Shown here: positions 29,090-37,910 of the stretch, one piece after another
How positions within the stretch are numbered: the first letter of the stretch is position 1
Layout: each line of letters opens with the position of its first letter
Assembly (NCBI RefSeq): GCF_027923705.1
Contig: NZ_AP026442.1
Coordinates: 1,984,001-2,048,000, forward strand
Origin: Cellulomonas sp. NTE-D12
GTDB taxonomy: Bacteria; Actinomycetota; Actinomycetes; Actinomycetales; Cellulomonadaceae
Reading direction: 5' to 3'
Length of the DNA stretch: 64,000 nt
Notes under the pieces: generated by a model
Told to the model about the DNA's origin: nothing
The model's database searches: none
The model's input: only the letters and a program-made list of their open reading frames with translations
Translations under genes and position numbers: made by a program

Positions 29090-29226
29090 CACGTGCTCCG
29101 GGGTCGGTGCAATTCCGAGCCGGCGGTGACAGTCCGCGACCCGCGAGGTCCTCTCGAGGACCGGACGGTTGACCTGGTGGAACTCCGGGACCGACGGTGA
29201 AAGTCCGGATGGGAGGAGACGTGGCG
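29090..29226 (+). promoter_or_regulatory. FMN riboswitch (RFN element)
   Basis: All conserved blocks are present in order. CGGGGTCGGTGCAATTCCG is followed by CCGGCGGTGACAGTCCGCGA, a variable hairpin with CCTCTCGAGGACCGG, then TGGTGGAACTCCGG. ACCGACGGTGAAAGTCCGGA then leads into GGGAGGAGACG. It senses FMN and controls the ribD-ribE-ribBA-ribH operon, whose first start is about 80 nt downstream. No terminator with a U-tract is visible, so control may be at translation initiation, as inferred for other high-GC actinobacteria. Confidence 0.96.
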
Positions 29227-29306
29227 ACGCGCGGCGGTCCGCGCGTCGTGCGGTCGGGTGAGCCCTGCCGTCATCCCCGGAGCCCGAGAGGGACCGGGAG
29301 GCACGG

Positions 29307-30386
29307 ATGGTGGGCACCGCCGAGACGAGCGCCGGTGTGCGCGCCGCGCAGCCGTCTGCCCGCGAGCGCGCCGCCATGGAGCGCGCGATCGACCTCGCGC
29401 GGCGAGGCCCGGCGCACGGGCCGAACCCACGGGTCGGTGCGGTTCTGCTCGACGCGTCCGGAGCCGTGGTGGCCGAGGGCTGGCACGCCGGTGCCGGCAC
29501 CCCCCACGCGGAGGTCGCCGCGCTCACCGCCGCAGCCCGCAGCGGTGCGGACGTCCGCGGCGCGACGGCCGTCGTGACGCTCGAGCCGTGCGACCACACC
29601 GGCCGGACCGGCCCGTGCAGCAGGGCGCTGATCGAGGCGGGCGTCGCCCGGGTGGTGTACGCCGTGGACGACCCGAACCCGGACGCGGCCGGGGGAGCAG
29701 CACGCCTGCGGTCCGCCGGCGTGGACGTCGTCGGCGGTGTGCTCGCCGGGGCGGCGCGCGAGCTGCTCCGGCCCTGGCTCGCCGCCGTCGAGCAGGGTCG
29801 CCCGTTCGTCACGCTCAAGCTGGCCAGCAGCCTCGACGGCCGCGTCGCCGCGGCGGACGGCAGCAGCCGCTGGATCACCGGGACGGTCGCTCGCCGTCAT
29901 GCGCACGAGCTGCGCGAGGAGGTCGACGCGATCGTCGTCGGCACGGGCACCGCCCTGCAGGACGACCCGTCGCTCACCGCACGGACCGCCGACGGCACCC
30001 TGACGGGGCACCAGCCGCTGCGGGTGGTCGTCGGGTACCGCGCCGTCCCGGGCGACTCGCGGCTGCGCGGCCCCGGCGGCCCGCTGCTGACCCTCGCGAC
30101 CCACGACCCTGCTCAGGTGCTCGCGGCGCTCGCCGAGCGCGAGGTGCGGCACGTGCTGCTCGAGGGCGGCCCGACCCTGGCGGCAGCCTTCCTGCGCGCC
30201 CGGCTGGTCGACGAGGTGCACGCGTACATCGCCCCCGTGCTGCTGGGCGCAGGCCGGTCGAGCGTGGCCGACCTCGGGGTCTCCACGATCGACGAGGCCG
30301 TCCGGCTGCGCCCCCGCAAGGTGCGGCCGCTGGGACCGGACGTGCTGGTGGTCGCCGACGCGACCTGGGAAGGACGGGAGGACTGA
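29307..30386 (+). CDS. ribD: Bifunctional pyrimidine deaminase/reductase of riboflavin synthesis
   Basis: 359 residues. The deaminase half has the zinc site HAEVAAL and EPCDHTGRTGPC. The reductase half shows KLASSLDGRVA and VLLEGGPTLAAAF. It converts the GTP cyclohydrolase II product in two steps. It is the first gene after the FMN riboswitch. The stop shares bases with the ribE ATG (TGATG). Confidence 0.96.
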   Translation: MVGTAETSAGVRAAQPSARERAAMERAIDLARRGPAHGPNPRVGAVLLDASGAVVAEGWHAGAGTPHAEVAALTAAARSGADVRGATAVVTLEPCDHTGRTGPCSRALIEAGVARVVYAVDDPNPDAAGGAARLRSAGVDVVGGVLAGAARELLRPWLAAVEQGRPFVTLKLASSLDGRVAAADGSSRWITGTVARRHAHELREEVDAIVVGTGTALQDDPSLTARTADGTLTGHQPLRVVVGYRAVPGDSRLRGPGGPLLTLATHDPAQVLAALAEREVRHVLLEGGPTLAAAFLRARLVDEVHAYIAPVLLGAGRSSVADLGVSTIDEAVRLRPRKVRPLGPDVLVVADATWEGRED

Positions 30387-31009
30387 TGTTCACAGGCATC
30401 GTCGAAGAGCTGGGCGACGTGGTGGCGCTCGACCTCGCTGAGCCCGGCGAGGACGGCCAGCGCTCCGCTCGGCTGACGGTCCGCGCACCGCTGGCCACGT
30501 CCGACGCGCACCTGGGGGACTCGATCGCGGTCTCGGGCGTCTGCCTGACGGTCGTGGACCTGCCGGGCGACGGCACGTTCACCGCCGACCTGCTGCCGGA
30601 GACCCTGCGCCGGTCGGCGCTGGGGGAGCTGGCCGTGGGGGACACCGTGAACATCGAGCGCTCGGTGCCGGTGGGCGGCCGCTACGGCGGCCACGTCGTG
30701 CAGGGGCACGTCGACGGCGTCGGCGTGGTCCGTAGCCGCACCACCGGCGCGCGGTGGGACGACGTGGTGATCGCCCTCGACCCCGACCTCGCGCGGTTCG
30801 TCGCCGAGAAGGGCGCGATCGCCGTCGCGGGCGTCTCGCTGACCGTCACGACGGTCGGCGACGACGAGTTCGGCGTCTCGCTCATCCCGGCGACCCTCGG
30901 CGCCACCACCCTCGGCCGGCTCGAGGCCGGCGCGCACGTGAACCTGGAGGTCGACGTGCTGGCGAAGTACACGGAACGGCTGCTGTCGACCGCGGCGGTG
31001 GCACGGTGA
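30386..31009 (+). CDS. ribE: Riboflavin synthase, alpha chain
   Basis: 207 residues built from two similar lumazine-binding barrels. MFTGIVEELG and VSGVCLTVVDL begin the first, and HVVQGHVDGVG and VAGVSLTVTTVG mark the second. It dismutates 6,7-dimethyl-8-ribityllumazine to riboflavin. It is coupled to ribD (TGATG) and to ribBA (GTGA). Confidence 0.95.
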   Translation: MFTGIVEELGDVVALDLAEPGEDGQRSARLTVRAPLATSDAHLGDSIAVSGVCLTVVDLPGDGTFTADLLPETLRRSALGELAVGDTVNIERSVPVGGRYGGHVVQGHVDGVGVVRSRTTGARWDDVVIALDPDLARFVAEKGAIAVAGVSLTVTTVGDDEFGVSLIPATLGATTLGRLEAGAHVNLEVDVLAKYTERLLSTAAVAR

Positions 31010-32286
31010 GCGACGTCGTGCTCGGTACGGTCGAGGACGCTCTCGCCGAGCTGCGGGCGGGCAAGCCGGTCCTGGTGGTGGACTCGCCGGAGCGGGAGAA
31101 CGAGGCCGACGTCATCCTCGCCGCGCAGTCGGCGACGCCCGAATGGGTCGGCTGGACCATCCGGCACTCGTCCGGCTACCTCTGCGCGCCCATGCCGGCC
31201 GCCCGCGCCGACGCCCTCGACCTGCCGGTCATGGTGCCGCACAGCCAGGACGCCCGCCGGACCGCCTACACCGTGACGGTCGACGCGGCGACCGGCGTCA
31301 CCACGGGCATCTCGGCGGCCGACCGGGCCCGGACGCTGCGGGTGCTCGCCGACCCGGCATCCGGCCGCGGCGATCTCATCCGCCCTGGTCACGTGCTGCC
31401 GCTGCGGGCCGTCCCGGGCGGTGTGCTGCACCGCGGCGGCCACACGGAGGCGGCCGTCGACCTGTGCCGGCTGGCCGGCCTCGAGCCCGTCGCGGGCATC
31501 TGCGAGGTGGTGAACGACGACGGCTCGATGGCCCGGCTGCCGCAGGCTGCGGCGCTGGCCGCGGAGGCCGGCCTGGTGATCATCACCATCGAGGAGATCG
31601 TCGAGTGGCGCCTGGCCCACGGTGACGGGGTCGAGGCCGTCCCCGAGCCCCTGCGTCCCCGGGTCCAGGCCACCGAGAGCGCGTTCCTCCCGACGGAGTT
31701 CGGCGACTTCCGCGTCCACGGCTACCGCGACCTGCGGACCGGCGACGAGCACATCGCGCTGGTGCCGGTCAGCGGCCTCTCGGACCAGCCCGTCGTCCGG
31801 GTGCACTCCGAGTGCCTCACGGGTGACGCGTTCGCCTCGCTGCGGTGCGACTGCGGCCCGCAGCTGCACACTGCGATGGAGCTGGCCGCGACCACCGGTG
31901 GCGCCGTCGTCTACCTGCGCGGGCACGAGGGACGGGGCATCGGCCTGCTGGCCAAGGTCGCCGCCTACGCGCTGCAGGACGAGGGCCGGGACACCGTCGA
32001 GGCGAACATCGACCTGGGCTGGCCCGCCGACCGCCGGGAGTACGGCGCCGCCGCGGCGATCCTCACCGACCTCGGCATCGAGAAGGTCACGCTGCTGACC
32101 AACAACCCGGCCAAGGTGGCGGGTCTGCGCGCCCACGGCATCGACGTGGCCGAGGTGCGGGGCCTCGAGGTGGGGCGGACGCCGCACAACGCCGCGTACC
32201 TGCACACCAAGGCCACCGCGATGGGACACCTGCTGCACGCCGACGATGCAGCGACGCACGGACGAGTCGAGGAGGACGCCCGATGA
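31006..32286 (+). CDS. ribBA: Bifunctional DHBP synthase / GTP cyclohydrolase II
   Basis: 426 residues. The N-terminal DHBP synthase half carries SPERENEADVI and RPGHVLPLRA. The C-terminal GTP cyclohydrolase II half has the zinc cysteines in HSECLTGDAFASLRCDCG and the GHEGRGIGL segment. It feeds both branches of riboflavin synthesis from ribulose-5-phosphate and GTP. The GTG start overlaps the ribE stop and the stop overlaps ribH. Confidence 0.96.
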   Translation: MSDVVLGTVEDALAELRAGKPVLVVDSPERENEADVILAAQSATPEWVGWTIRHSSGYLCAPMPAARADALDLPVMVPHSQDARRTAYTVTVDAATGVTTGISAADRARTLRVLADPASGRGDLIRPGHVLPLRAVPGGVLHRGGHTEAAVDLCRLAGLEPVAGICEVVNDDGSMARLPQAAALAAEAGLVIITIEEIVEWRLAHGDGVEAVPEPLRPRVQATESAFLPTEFGDFRVHGYRDLRTGDEHIALVPVSGLSDQPVVRVHSECLTGDAFASLRCDCGPQLHTAMELAATTGGAVVYLRGHEGRGIGLLAKVAAYALQDEGRDTVEANIDLGWPADRREYGAAAAILTDLGIEKVTLLTNNPAKVAGLRAHGIDVAEVRGLEVGRTPHNAAYLHTKATAMGHLLHADDAATHGRVEEDAR

Positions 32287-32774
32287 GCGGCGCCGGAGCA
32301 CCACAGCTGCACGTGGACGGCAGCGGGATGCGGGTGGTGGTGGTCGCAGCCAGCTGGCACACCACCGTGATGGACGGCCTGCTCGCCGGCTCGCGCCGCG
32401 CGCTGGCCGAGGCGAACGTCGCCCAGGTCGACGTGGTCCGGGTGCCGGGATCGTTCGAGCTGCCCGTGGCCGCACGGGCCGCGGCGCTCTCCGGTGCCGA
32501 CGCCGTCGTGGCGCTCGGCGTGGTGATCCGCGGCGGCACCCCGCACTTCGAGTACGTCTGCCAGGCGGCGACCGGAGGGTTGACGCAGGTCAGCGTGGAC
32601 ACGGGGGTGCCGGTCGGGTTCGGCGTGCTCACGTGCGACGACGAGCAGCAGGCGCTGGACCGTGCCGGTCTGCCGGGCTCGAAGGAGGACAAGGGTGCGG
32701 AGGCGGCGCAGGCGGCCGTCGCGACGGTGCTCGCGCTGCGGTCGCTGGACGGCTCCCGGGACAGCGCCTGGTGA
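32283..32774 (+). CDS. ribH: 6,7-dimethyl-8-ribityllumazine synthase
   Basis: 163 residues. VPGSFELPVAAR and the catalytic-region GVVIRGGTPHFEYV are diagnostic; VPVGFGVLTCDDEQQA ends the active site. It condenses the ribityl-uracil with DHBP in an icosahedral capsid-like complex. It is the last gene of the riboflavin operon and its ATG overlaps the ribBA stop. Confidence 0.96.
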   Translation: MSGAGAPQLHVDGSGMRVVVVAASWHTTVMDGLLAGSRRALAEANVAQVDVVRVPGSFELPVAARAAALSGADAVVALGVVIRGGTPHFEYVCQAATGGLTQVSVDTGVPVGFGVLTCDDEQQALDRAGLPGSKEDKGAEAAQAAVATVLALRSLDGSRDSAW

Positions 32775-32791
32775 CAACTAGGCTCACCGGC

Positions 32792-33055
32792 GTGAAGACG
32801 TTCGAGTCCCTGTTCGCCGAGCTCGCGCAGAAGGCCGTGGACCGCCCGGAGGGTTCCGGCACCGTCGCGGAGCTCGACGGTGGCGTGCACACCATCGGCA
32901 AGAAGGTGGTCGAGGAGGCCGCCGAGGTGTGGATGGCCGCCGAGCACGAGTCCGACGCCCGCACCGCCGAGGAGATCTCGCAGCTGCTGTACCACCTGCA
33001 GGTGCTGATGCTCGCCCGCGGGCTGACGCTCGACGACGTCTACACCTACCTGTGA
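32792..33055 (+). CDS. hisE: Phosphoribosyl-ATP pyrophosphatase
   Basis: 87 residues, the stand-alone HisE form. KTFESLFAEL is the family N-terminus, and KKVVEEAAEVWMAAEH carries the metal-binding Glu residues of the MazG-like fold. It hydrolyses PR-ATP to PR-AMP, the second histidine step. The GTG at 32792 is preferred because TAGGCT lies 7 nt upstream. An in-frame GTG at 32771 overlaps ribH and would add seven residues. Confidence 0.94.
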   Translation: MKTFESLFAELAQKAVDRPEGSGTVAELDGGVHTIGKKVVEEAAEVWMAAEHESDARTAEEISQLLYHLQVLMLARGLTLDDVYTYL

Positions 33056-33062
33056 GGACCCC

Positions 33063-33911
33063 GTGCTGAGGATCGCCGTCCCCAACAAGGGCTCGCTCTC
33101 GGAGCCCGCCGCCGAGATGCTGCGCGAGGCGGGCTACCGCCAGCGCCGTGACGCCCGCGAGCTGGTGCTGCCCGACCCGGACAACGACGTCGAGTTCTTC
33201 TTCCTGCGTCCGCGCGACGTCGCCGTGTACGTGGGAGCCGGGACGGTGGACGTCGGCATCACGGGCCGTGACCTGCTGATCGACTCCGGCTCCGCCGCCA
33301 CCGAGCACCTGCCGCTGAACTTCGCCCGGTCGACGTTCCGGTTCGCCTCGACGGCGGGCCGGCTCACCGACGCCAGCGAGGTGGACGGCCTGCGCGTCGC
33401 CACGTCGTACCCCGTGCTGGTCGCGGGACACCTGGCGTCGCTCGGCGTGCAGCCCGCAGCCGTGGTGCGACTCGACGGTGCGGTCGAGTCGGCGATCCGC
33501 CTCGGTGTCGCCGACGTCATCGCGGACGTCGTCGAGACCGGCACGACGCTGCGTGCCGCCGGGCTGGAGATCTTCGGCGAGCCCATCCTGCGCTCGGAGG
33601 CGGTGCTGGTCCGGCGGGCCGACACCGACGTCCCGCCGGGTCTCGACGTGCTCACCCGTCGCCTGCAGGGCGTGCTGACCGCCCGCGAGTACGTGCTGAT
33701 GGACTACGACGTACCGCTGTCCGTGGTCGACGAGGCGGTGCGGATCACGCCCGGCCTGGAGTCGCCGACCGTGTCCCCGCTGCACGACAAGCAGTGGGCC
33801 GCGGTTCGCGCGATGGTGCCCCGGTCCCAGACCAACAAGGTGATGGACGACCTGTACGACGTCGGCGCGCGCGCCATCATCGTCACGTCGATCCACGCCT
33901 GTCGGCTGTGA
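33063..33911 (+). CDS. hisG: ATP phosphoribosyltransferase (long form)
   Basis: 282 residues, the long HisG with a C-terminal histidine-binding domain. LRIAVPNKGSLSEPA, VDVGITGRDLL, and DVIADVVETGTTLRAAGLE are the signatures. It makes PR-ATP, the committed and feedback-inhibited step of histidine synthesis. It sits 7 bp after hisE, as in mycobacteria, and its stop overlaps the next start. Confidence 0.96.
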   Translation: MLRIAVPNKGSLSEPAAEMLREAGYRQRRDARELVLPDPDNDVEFFFLRPRDVAVYVGAGTVDVGITGRDLLIDSGSAATEHLPLNFARSTFRFASTAGRLTDASEVDGLRVATSYPVLVAGHLASLGVQPAAVVRLDGAVESAIRLGVADVIADVVETGTTLRAAGLEIFGEPILRSEAVLVRRADTDVPPGLDVLTRRLQGVLTAREYVLMDYDVPLSVVDEAVRITPGLESPTVSPLHDKQWAAVRAMVPRSQTNKVMDDLYDVGARAIIVTSIHACRL

Positions 33912-34342
33912 CGGACGCGTCCACCCCCTTCCGCCCGCGGCTCGCCCGCGCGGTGACCCTGGCGGTGGGCGCCCTCGCCGTCGTCCTGACGATCCTGCTG
34001 CTGCTGGCGCTGCCCGAGCTGGCTGCCCTCGACAAGGCCGGGTTCGCACTGCTGGCCGTGCTGATCGCCGGGTTCTGCTGGCGTCAGGCGGACGTGCGGG
34101 CCGTCCCGGACGACGAGGGCCTGACCGTGCGCAACCTCGTGCTCCAGCGCCGGCTCGTGTGGGCCGACATCGTCTCGGTCCGGTTCGGCCACGGCCGGCC
34201 GTGGGTGCAGCTGGACCTCGCGGACGGCACCACGCTGGCCGTCATGGGCATCCAGCGCTCCGACGGTGCCTTCGCGAACCGCGAGGCACGGCGGCTGGCC
34301 ACGCTGGTGGCCCAGCACACCGCCACCAGCCGGGACGACTGA
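33908..34342 (+). CDS. PH-domain membrane protein downstream of hisG
   Basis: 144 residues. Two membrane segments (about 14-36 and 42-60) are followed by a bacterial PH-like domain containing DDEGLTVRNL and RRLVWADIVSVRF. The GTG overlaps the hisG stop, so it is co-translated with hisG. Proteins of this sort are frequent next to hisG in actinobacteria, and their role is not known. It ends 20 bp from a convergent gene. Confidence 0.8.
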   Translation: MTDASTPFRPRLARAVTLAVGALAVVLTILLLLALPELAALDKAGFALLAVLIAGFCWRQADVRAVPDDEGLTVRNLVLQRRLVWADIVSVRFGHGRPWVQLDLADGTTLAVMGIQRSDGAFANREARRLATLVAQHTATSRDD

Positions 34343-34362
34343 CCGAGCCGGACCCCCGCCGG

Positions 34363-35472
34363 TCAGCCCGCCGCGAGCGCGGCGGCGTGCACACCGGCCA
34401 CCGCCGCGGCGAGGAACGACCCCGGGTCGTCGTCCAGGTCCCGTCCCATCGTCGAGAGCCGGACCGGGCACCGCCGCAGCGCCGCGACCAGCTCCGCGTC
34501 GGCCTGCACGTCCACCAGCCGGTGCCGTCCGGACAGCGTCGTGGTCTGGGCGCGGACCTGAGACCCCAGCTGGTCCAGCGCCTCTCCCACGCCCGTGAAC
34601 ACCGGGACGGGCACGTCAGCGGTCGCGAGCGCGACGCGCCCGTACGCGGTGAGCGAGTGGTGCGACACACCGCGGTGCCGCGGTCGGGGGTCGGCGCCGG
34701 ACACCCGCAGGGACGCGACGGGCCGACCGTTCAGCGCGGCCGCGGCGTTGACGGCGTCGCCGGCAAGCACGCCGGAGAACCCCCAGCGGGTGTCGGTACC
34801 GAGGTTGCCCGGGCCCTGCGAGACGACCGCCAGGTCCGCACCGGCGACCAGCCGCGCGGCGAGCAGCGCCGAGTGGACGCTCACCGCCTCGAGATCACCG
34901 CCGTACGCCTGCCCCGCGGTGATGCACGTGTCCAACCAGCCCGCCTCGCGCAGCGCCGCCACGGTGCGCGAGAACGCCACCGGCAGCGCGCCGCCGTCGG
35001 TCATCACGTAGGCGATGCGTGGTGCGGGCCGCCCGGCCGCAGCCGCCGCGTGCCGGGCGCCGGCCACGACGGCGGGCAGCGCCGAGTGCAGGTCCGCGGT
35101 CACCACCGGCATGCCGAGCAGGTCGTCGGCGTCCTGGAGCAGGTCGTGGTGCGCCGACTCCTGGTCGTCCACCCCGAGCACCATCACCTGCTGCGGCGTG
35201 TACCGCGCCTTGACCAGGTGACCCGGCGCGGGCGGAGGGTCCGCCGGCAGCGCGTCCGTCCGGGCGACCACCAGGGCGTACCCGCCGGTGCCGAGGCCAC
35301 GCTCCAGGGCCGTGACGTTCAGCAGCACCCGCGCACCTGCCTCGACCGGACCCACCACGTCGTCGTACGCCAGGGCCTGCAGCTGCTCGTCGCCCACCTG
35401 CACCAGCACCTCGTGCGCGCCGGTCCATCGCCTGCCGAGCGACACCACGGTCCCGGCGCGCCACGCGATCAC
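34363..35472 (-). CDS. DUF3866 family protein
   Basis: 369 residues starting MIAWRAGTVVSLGRRW. It recognisably matches the DUF3866 family, conserved in actinobacteria and of unknown function. Visible marks are ALAYDDVVGPV near the N-terminus, VKARYTPQQVMVLGVDDQES, and DLAVVSQGPGNLGTDT. No membrane helix or classical catalytic motif is clear. The GTG start has TAGCGT 6 nt upstream on its strand, a leaderless pattern. It is divergent from pafB with only 34 bp between the two starts. Confidence 0.85.
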   Translation of the reverse strand: MIAWRAGTVVSLGRRWTGAHEVLVQVGDEQLQALAYDDVVGPVEAGARVLLNVTALERGLGTGGYALVVARTDALPADPPPAPGHLVKARYTPQQVMVLGVDDQESAHHDLLQDADDLLGMPVVTADLHSALPAVVAGARHAAAAAGRPAPRIAYVMTDGGALPVAFSRTVAALREAGWLDTCITAGQAYGGDLEAVSVHSALLAARLVAGADLAVVSQGPGNLGTDTRWGFSGVLAGDAVNAAAALNGRPVASLRVSGADPRPRHRGVSHHSLTAYGRVALATADVPVPVFTGVGEALDQLGSQVRAQTTTLSGRHRLVDVQADAELVAALRRCPVRLSTMGRDLDDDPGSFLAAAVAGVHAAALAAG

Positions 35473-35506
35473 CGTCCCACGCTACCGGCCACTACGGTGG
35501 TGGCCG
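35473..35506. promoter_or_regulatory. Compact divergent leaderless promoters (DUF3866 gene and pafB)
   Basis: On the minus strand TAGCGT (35479-35484) lies 6 nt before the DUF3866 GTG. On the plus strand TACGGT (35493-35498) lies 8 nt before the pafB ATG. The two -10 boxes are 8 bp apart, so each promoter's upstream part must lie inside the other gene. Confidence 0.6.
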
Positions 35507-36538
35507 ATGGCCGCGCAGATCGACCCCGCCGAGCGCCTGCTCAACCTCGTCATCGCCCTGGTCAACACCCCCGGGCGGATGACCAAGGAGCAGGTGCGCC
35601 GGTCCGTCGCCGGCTACGCGGACGCACCGACGGACGACGCCTTCGAGCGGATGTTCGAGCGGGACAAGGACACCCTGCGCGAGCTGGGGGTCCCGGTGCT
35701 GACGGTCACGGACCCGCGGCACGGCGACGACATCGGCTACCGGGTCGACCCCGACGCGTACGCGCTTCCGCCCGTGCAGCTGACCGCGGGGGAGCTCGGC
35801 GTCCTGGCGCTGGCCGCCCAGCTGTGGCAGGACCGTTCACTGCGCACCGACTCCTCCCGGGCGCTGACGAAGCTGCGGGCCGTGGGTGAGGCGCCGGAGG
35901 CGAGCGACCTGGTGGCCGGCCTGGCGCCGCGGGTGCGCGCCGGTGGTGACGCGTTCGGCCCGCTGCTCGACGCCGTGCAGGCCCGGCAGGCCGTGCGGTT
36001 CGTCTACCGCGCGGCCACCACCGGCGAGGTGCGGGAGCGCGAGGTCGAGCCCTGGCGGCTGCTCGCGCGCCGTGGCGGCTGGGTGCTCGTCGGCCGCGAC
36101 CGCCACCGGTCCGCGACCCGGTCGTTCCGGTTGAGCCGGATCGAGGGGACGGTCCGGCCCGTCGGCGAGCCCGGCTCGTTCCCGCCTCCGACACCGGCGG
36201 AGCTCGACGAGGCGCTGGCGACGTGGACCGCGGGCACCGAACGCCTCGCCGCGCTGGCGGTGCTGCCCGAGCGGGCAGGTGCGGCCCGCGCACGGGCGGT
36301 GGTGCCCGACGGCGACACCCCCCCACCACCGGACCTCACCGACGTGCCCGGAGTCGAGCGGCTGCTCGCCACCCGGGACCTGGTGCACGTGCCGTACCGC
36401 TCGACGCACGAGCTGGCCGAGGAGCTGGTCGCCTACGGCGACGCCGTCGTCGTGCTCGGACCTCCGGAGCTGCGTGCGGCCGTGCTGCGCCTGCTCCGCA
36501 CGGCGGCCACGCTCGGCGGGGGAGGCGACGATGCCTGA
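35507..36538 (+). CDS. pafB: WYL-domain transcriptional regulator PafB
   Basis: 343 residues. The N-terminal winged helix-turn-helix (PAERLLNLVIALVNTPGRMT) is followed by a WYL domain with EPWRLLARRGGWVLVGRDR, where the WYL triad reads WVL, and a C-terminal WCX-like region. With PafC it forms the DNA-damage transcription activator PafBC described in mycobacteria. pafA is not adjacent here. The start has TACGGT 8 nt upstream. The last 8 nt overlap pafC. Confidence 0.88.
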   Translation: MAAQIDPAERLLNLVIALVNTPGRMTKEQVRRSVAGYADAPTDDAFERMFERDKDTLRELGVPVLTVTDPRHGDDIGYRVDPDAYALPPVQLTAGELGVLALAAQLWQDRSLRTDSSRALTKLRAVGEAPEASDLVAGLAPRVRAGGDAFGPLLDAVQARQAVRFVYRAATTGEVREREVEPWRLLARRGGWVLVGRDRHRSATRSFRLSRIEGTVRPVGEPGSFPPPTPAELDEALATWTAGTERLAALAVLPERAGAARARAVVPDGDTPPPPDLTDVPGVERLLATRDLVHVPYRSTHELAEELVAYGDAVVVLGPPELRAAVLRLLRTAATLGGGGDDA

Positions 36539-37496
36539 GCGCGCGAGCGACCGGCTGCTGCGCATGCTCGGCATGGTGGCGTACCTCGACCGGCACCAGG
36601 GTGTGCCCGTCGACGAGATCGCCGAGCAGTTCGGCGTGACGCCGCGGCAGGTGCTGGCCGACGTCGACACGCTCTGGGTGACGGGCACCCCCGGGTACCT
36701 CCCGTACGACCTGATCGACTTCGACGCCACCGCGTACGAGCAGGGTGTGGTGCGGCTGACGGAGTCGCGGGGCCTGACCCGACCGCTGCGGCTGGGCGGT
36801 CGCGAGGCCGTCGCCCTGGTGGCCGCGCTGCGTGCCATGGCCTCGGCGCTGGGTCCGCTGCTGGACGACGAGCAGGCCCGCGTGCTGCGGTCGGCGCTGG
36901 CGAAGGTCACCGCTGCGACGGGTGATGCGGCAGCCGCCGTGGACGTGCAGCTGGCCTCGACGGCGACGCCGCAGGTGGCGGCGATCATCGCCGAGGCGCT
37001 CGCTCAGCACCGTCGCCTGCGCATCCGGTACGTGAACACCCGGGACGAGGCGAGCGACCGCGAGGTGGACCCGATCCGGCTGGTCAGCGAGGACGAGCGG
37101 ACGTACCTGCTGGCGTGGTGCCGGTCCGCGGACGGCGAACGGCTCTTCCGCGTGGACCGCGTCCTGGGCGCGGAGGTGCTCGACGAGCCGGCCGAGGACC
37201 ACTCGGTCCCGGAGGCGGCGGCCGTGTTCTCCCCGGGCCCGGAGGGCGAGCTGGTCACGCTGCACCTGGCCAGCCCCGGCCGGTGGGTGGCCGAGACGAC
37301 GCCCGCCGAGGCCGTGCGCAACCTTCCCGACGGGTCCTTCGAGGTGGACCTGCGCGTCGTCCAGCCGGCCTGGTTGCGGCACCTGCTGCTGCAGGCTGCG
37401 GAGGACGTCCTGGACGTCCGGCCGGCCCGGGTCGCCCAGGAGGTGGCCCAGGTGGCTCGCGCGGCCCTGGCCGCCTACGGACCCGGGGAGGGCTGA
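36531..37496 (+). CDS. pafC: WYL-domain transcriptional regulator PafC
   Basis: 321 residues. The HTH part is RMLGMVAYLDRHQGVPVDEI with FGVTPRQVLADVDTL. The WYL domain holds EVDPIRLVSEDERTYLLAW, and a WCX-like C-terminal domain follows. PafB and PafC act as a heterodimer. The overlap with pafB implies coupled translation. It is followed 2 bp later by a small membrane protein. Confidence 0.88.
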   Translation: MPERASDRLLRMLGMVAYLDRHQGVPVDEIAEQFGVTPRQVLADVDTLWVTGTPGYLPYDLIDFDATAYEQGVVRLTESRGLTRPLRLGGREAVALVAALRAMASALGPLLDDEQARVLRSALAKVTAATGDAAAAVDVQLASTATPQVAAIIAEALAQHRRLRIRYVNTRDEASDREVDPIRLVSEDERTYLLAWCRSADGERLFRVDRVLGAEVLDEPAEDHSVPEAAAVFSPGPEGELVTLHLASPGRWVAETTPAEAVRNLPDGSFEVDLRVVQPAWLRHLLLQAAEDVLDVRPARVAQEVAQVARAALAAYGPGEG

Positions 37497-37498
37497 CA

Positions 37499-37828
37499 GT
37501 GCCCTGGGGACTGGTGTGGACCGTGCTCGTCGTCGCGACGCTCGTCGGAGCGGCCTTCCTGGCGCGGTCCCTGTGGCGCCGCGGACTGGCGCTCGGCCGG
37601 GCGGTCGGCGTCGCAGCCGAGGCGACCGCCGGAGCGGCCGACCACGGAACCGAGCGCGCCGACCAGCTGCGGGACGCGCACCCCGTGCCGGGACCCGCGC
37701 TCGGCACCGACCCGGCGGTGCTGCGGGATCGGCTCGCGCAGGTCCGCGCGGAACGGGCGCGACGACGGGCGGTCCGTGCGGACCGGCACCGGAGGACGTA
37801 CGAGACGTGGCGTCAGGTGTGGCGCTGA
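37499..37828 (+). CDS. Small membrane protein between pafC and tatA
   Basis: 109 residues. A single N-terminal membrane helix (about residues 4-24) is followed by a hydrophilic, Arg/Ala-rich tail that is probably alpha-helical. I do not recognise a characterised family. It starts two bases after pafC, so it belongs to the pafBC transcript. Its place before tatA is suggestive but not diagnostic. Confidence 0.65.
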   Translation: MPWGLVWTVLVVATLVGAAFLARSLWRRGLALGRAVGVAAEATAGAADHGTERADQLRDAHPVPGPALGTDPAVLRDRLAQVRAERARRRAVRADRHRRTYETWRQVWR

Positions 37829-37872
37829 CCTGCGACGACGGCGGCTCGCTCAGGACGTCGCCCGAGCCTGCG

Positions 37873-37878
37873 TAGACT
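37873..37878 (+). promoter_or_regulatory. tatA: Candidate -10 box upstream of tatA (TAGACT)
   Basis: TAGACT lies about 32 nt before the tatA GTG, and GAAGGAG provides a clear ribosome-binding site in between. It suggests that tatA can be transcribed separately from pafBC. Confidence 0.4.
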
Positions 37879-37910
37879 CGCCACGTCGTCCACCGAAGGA
37901 GTCGTCGGTC

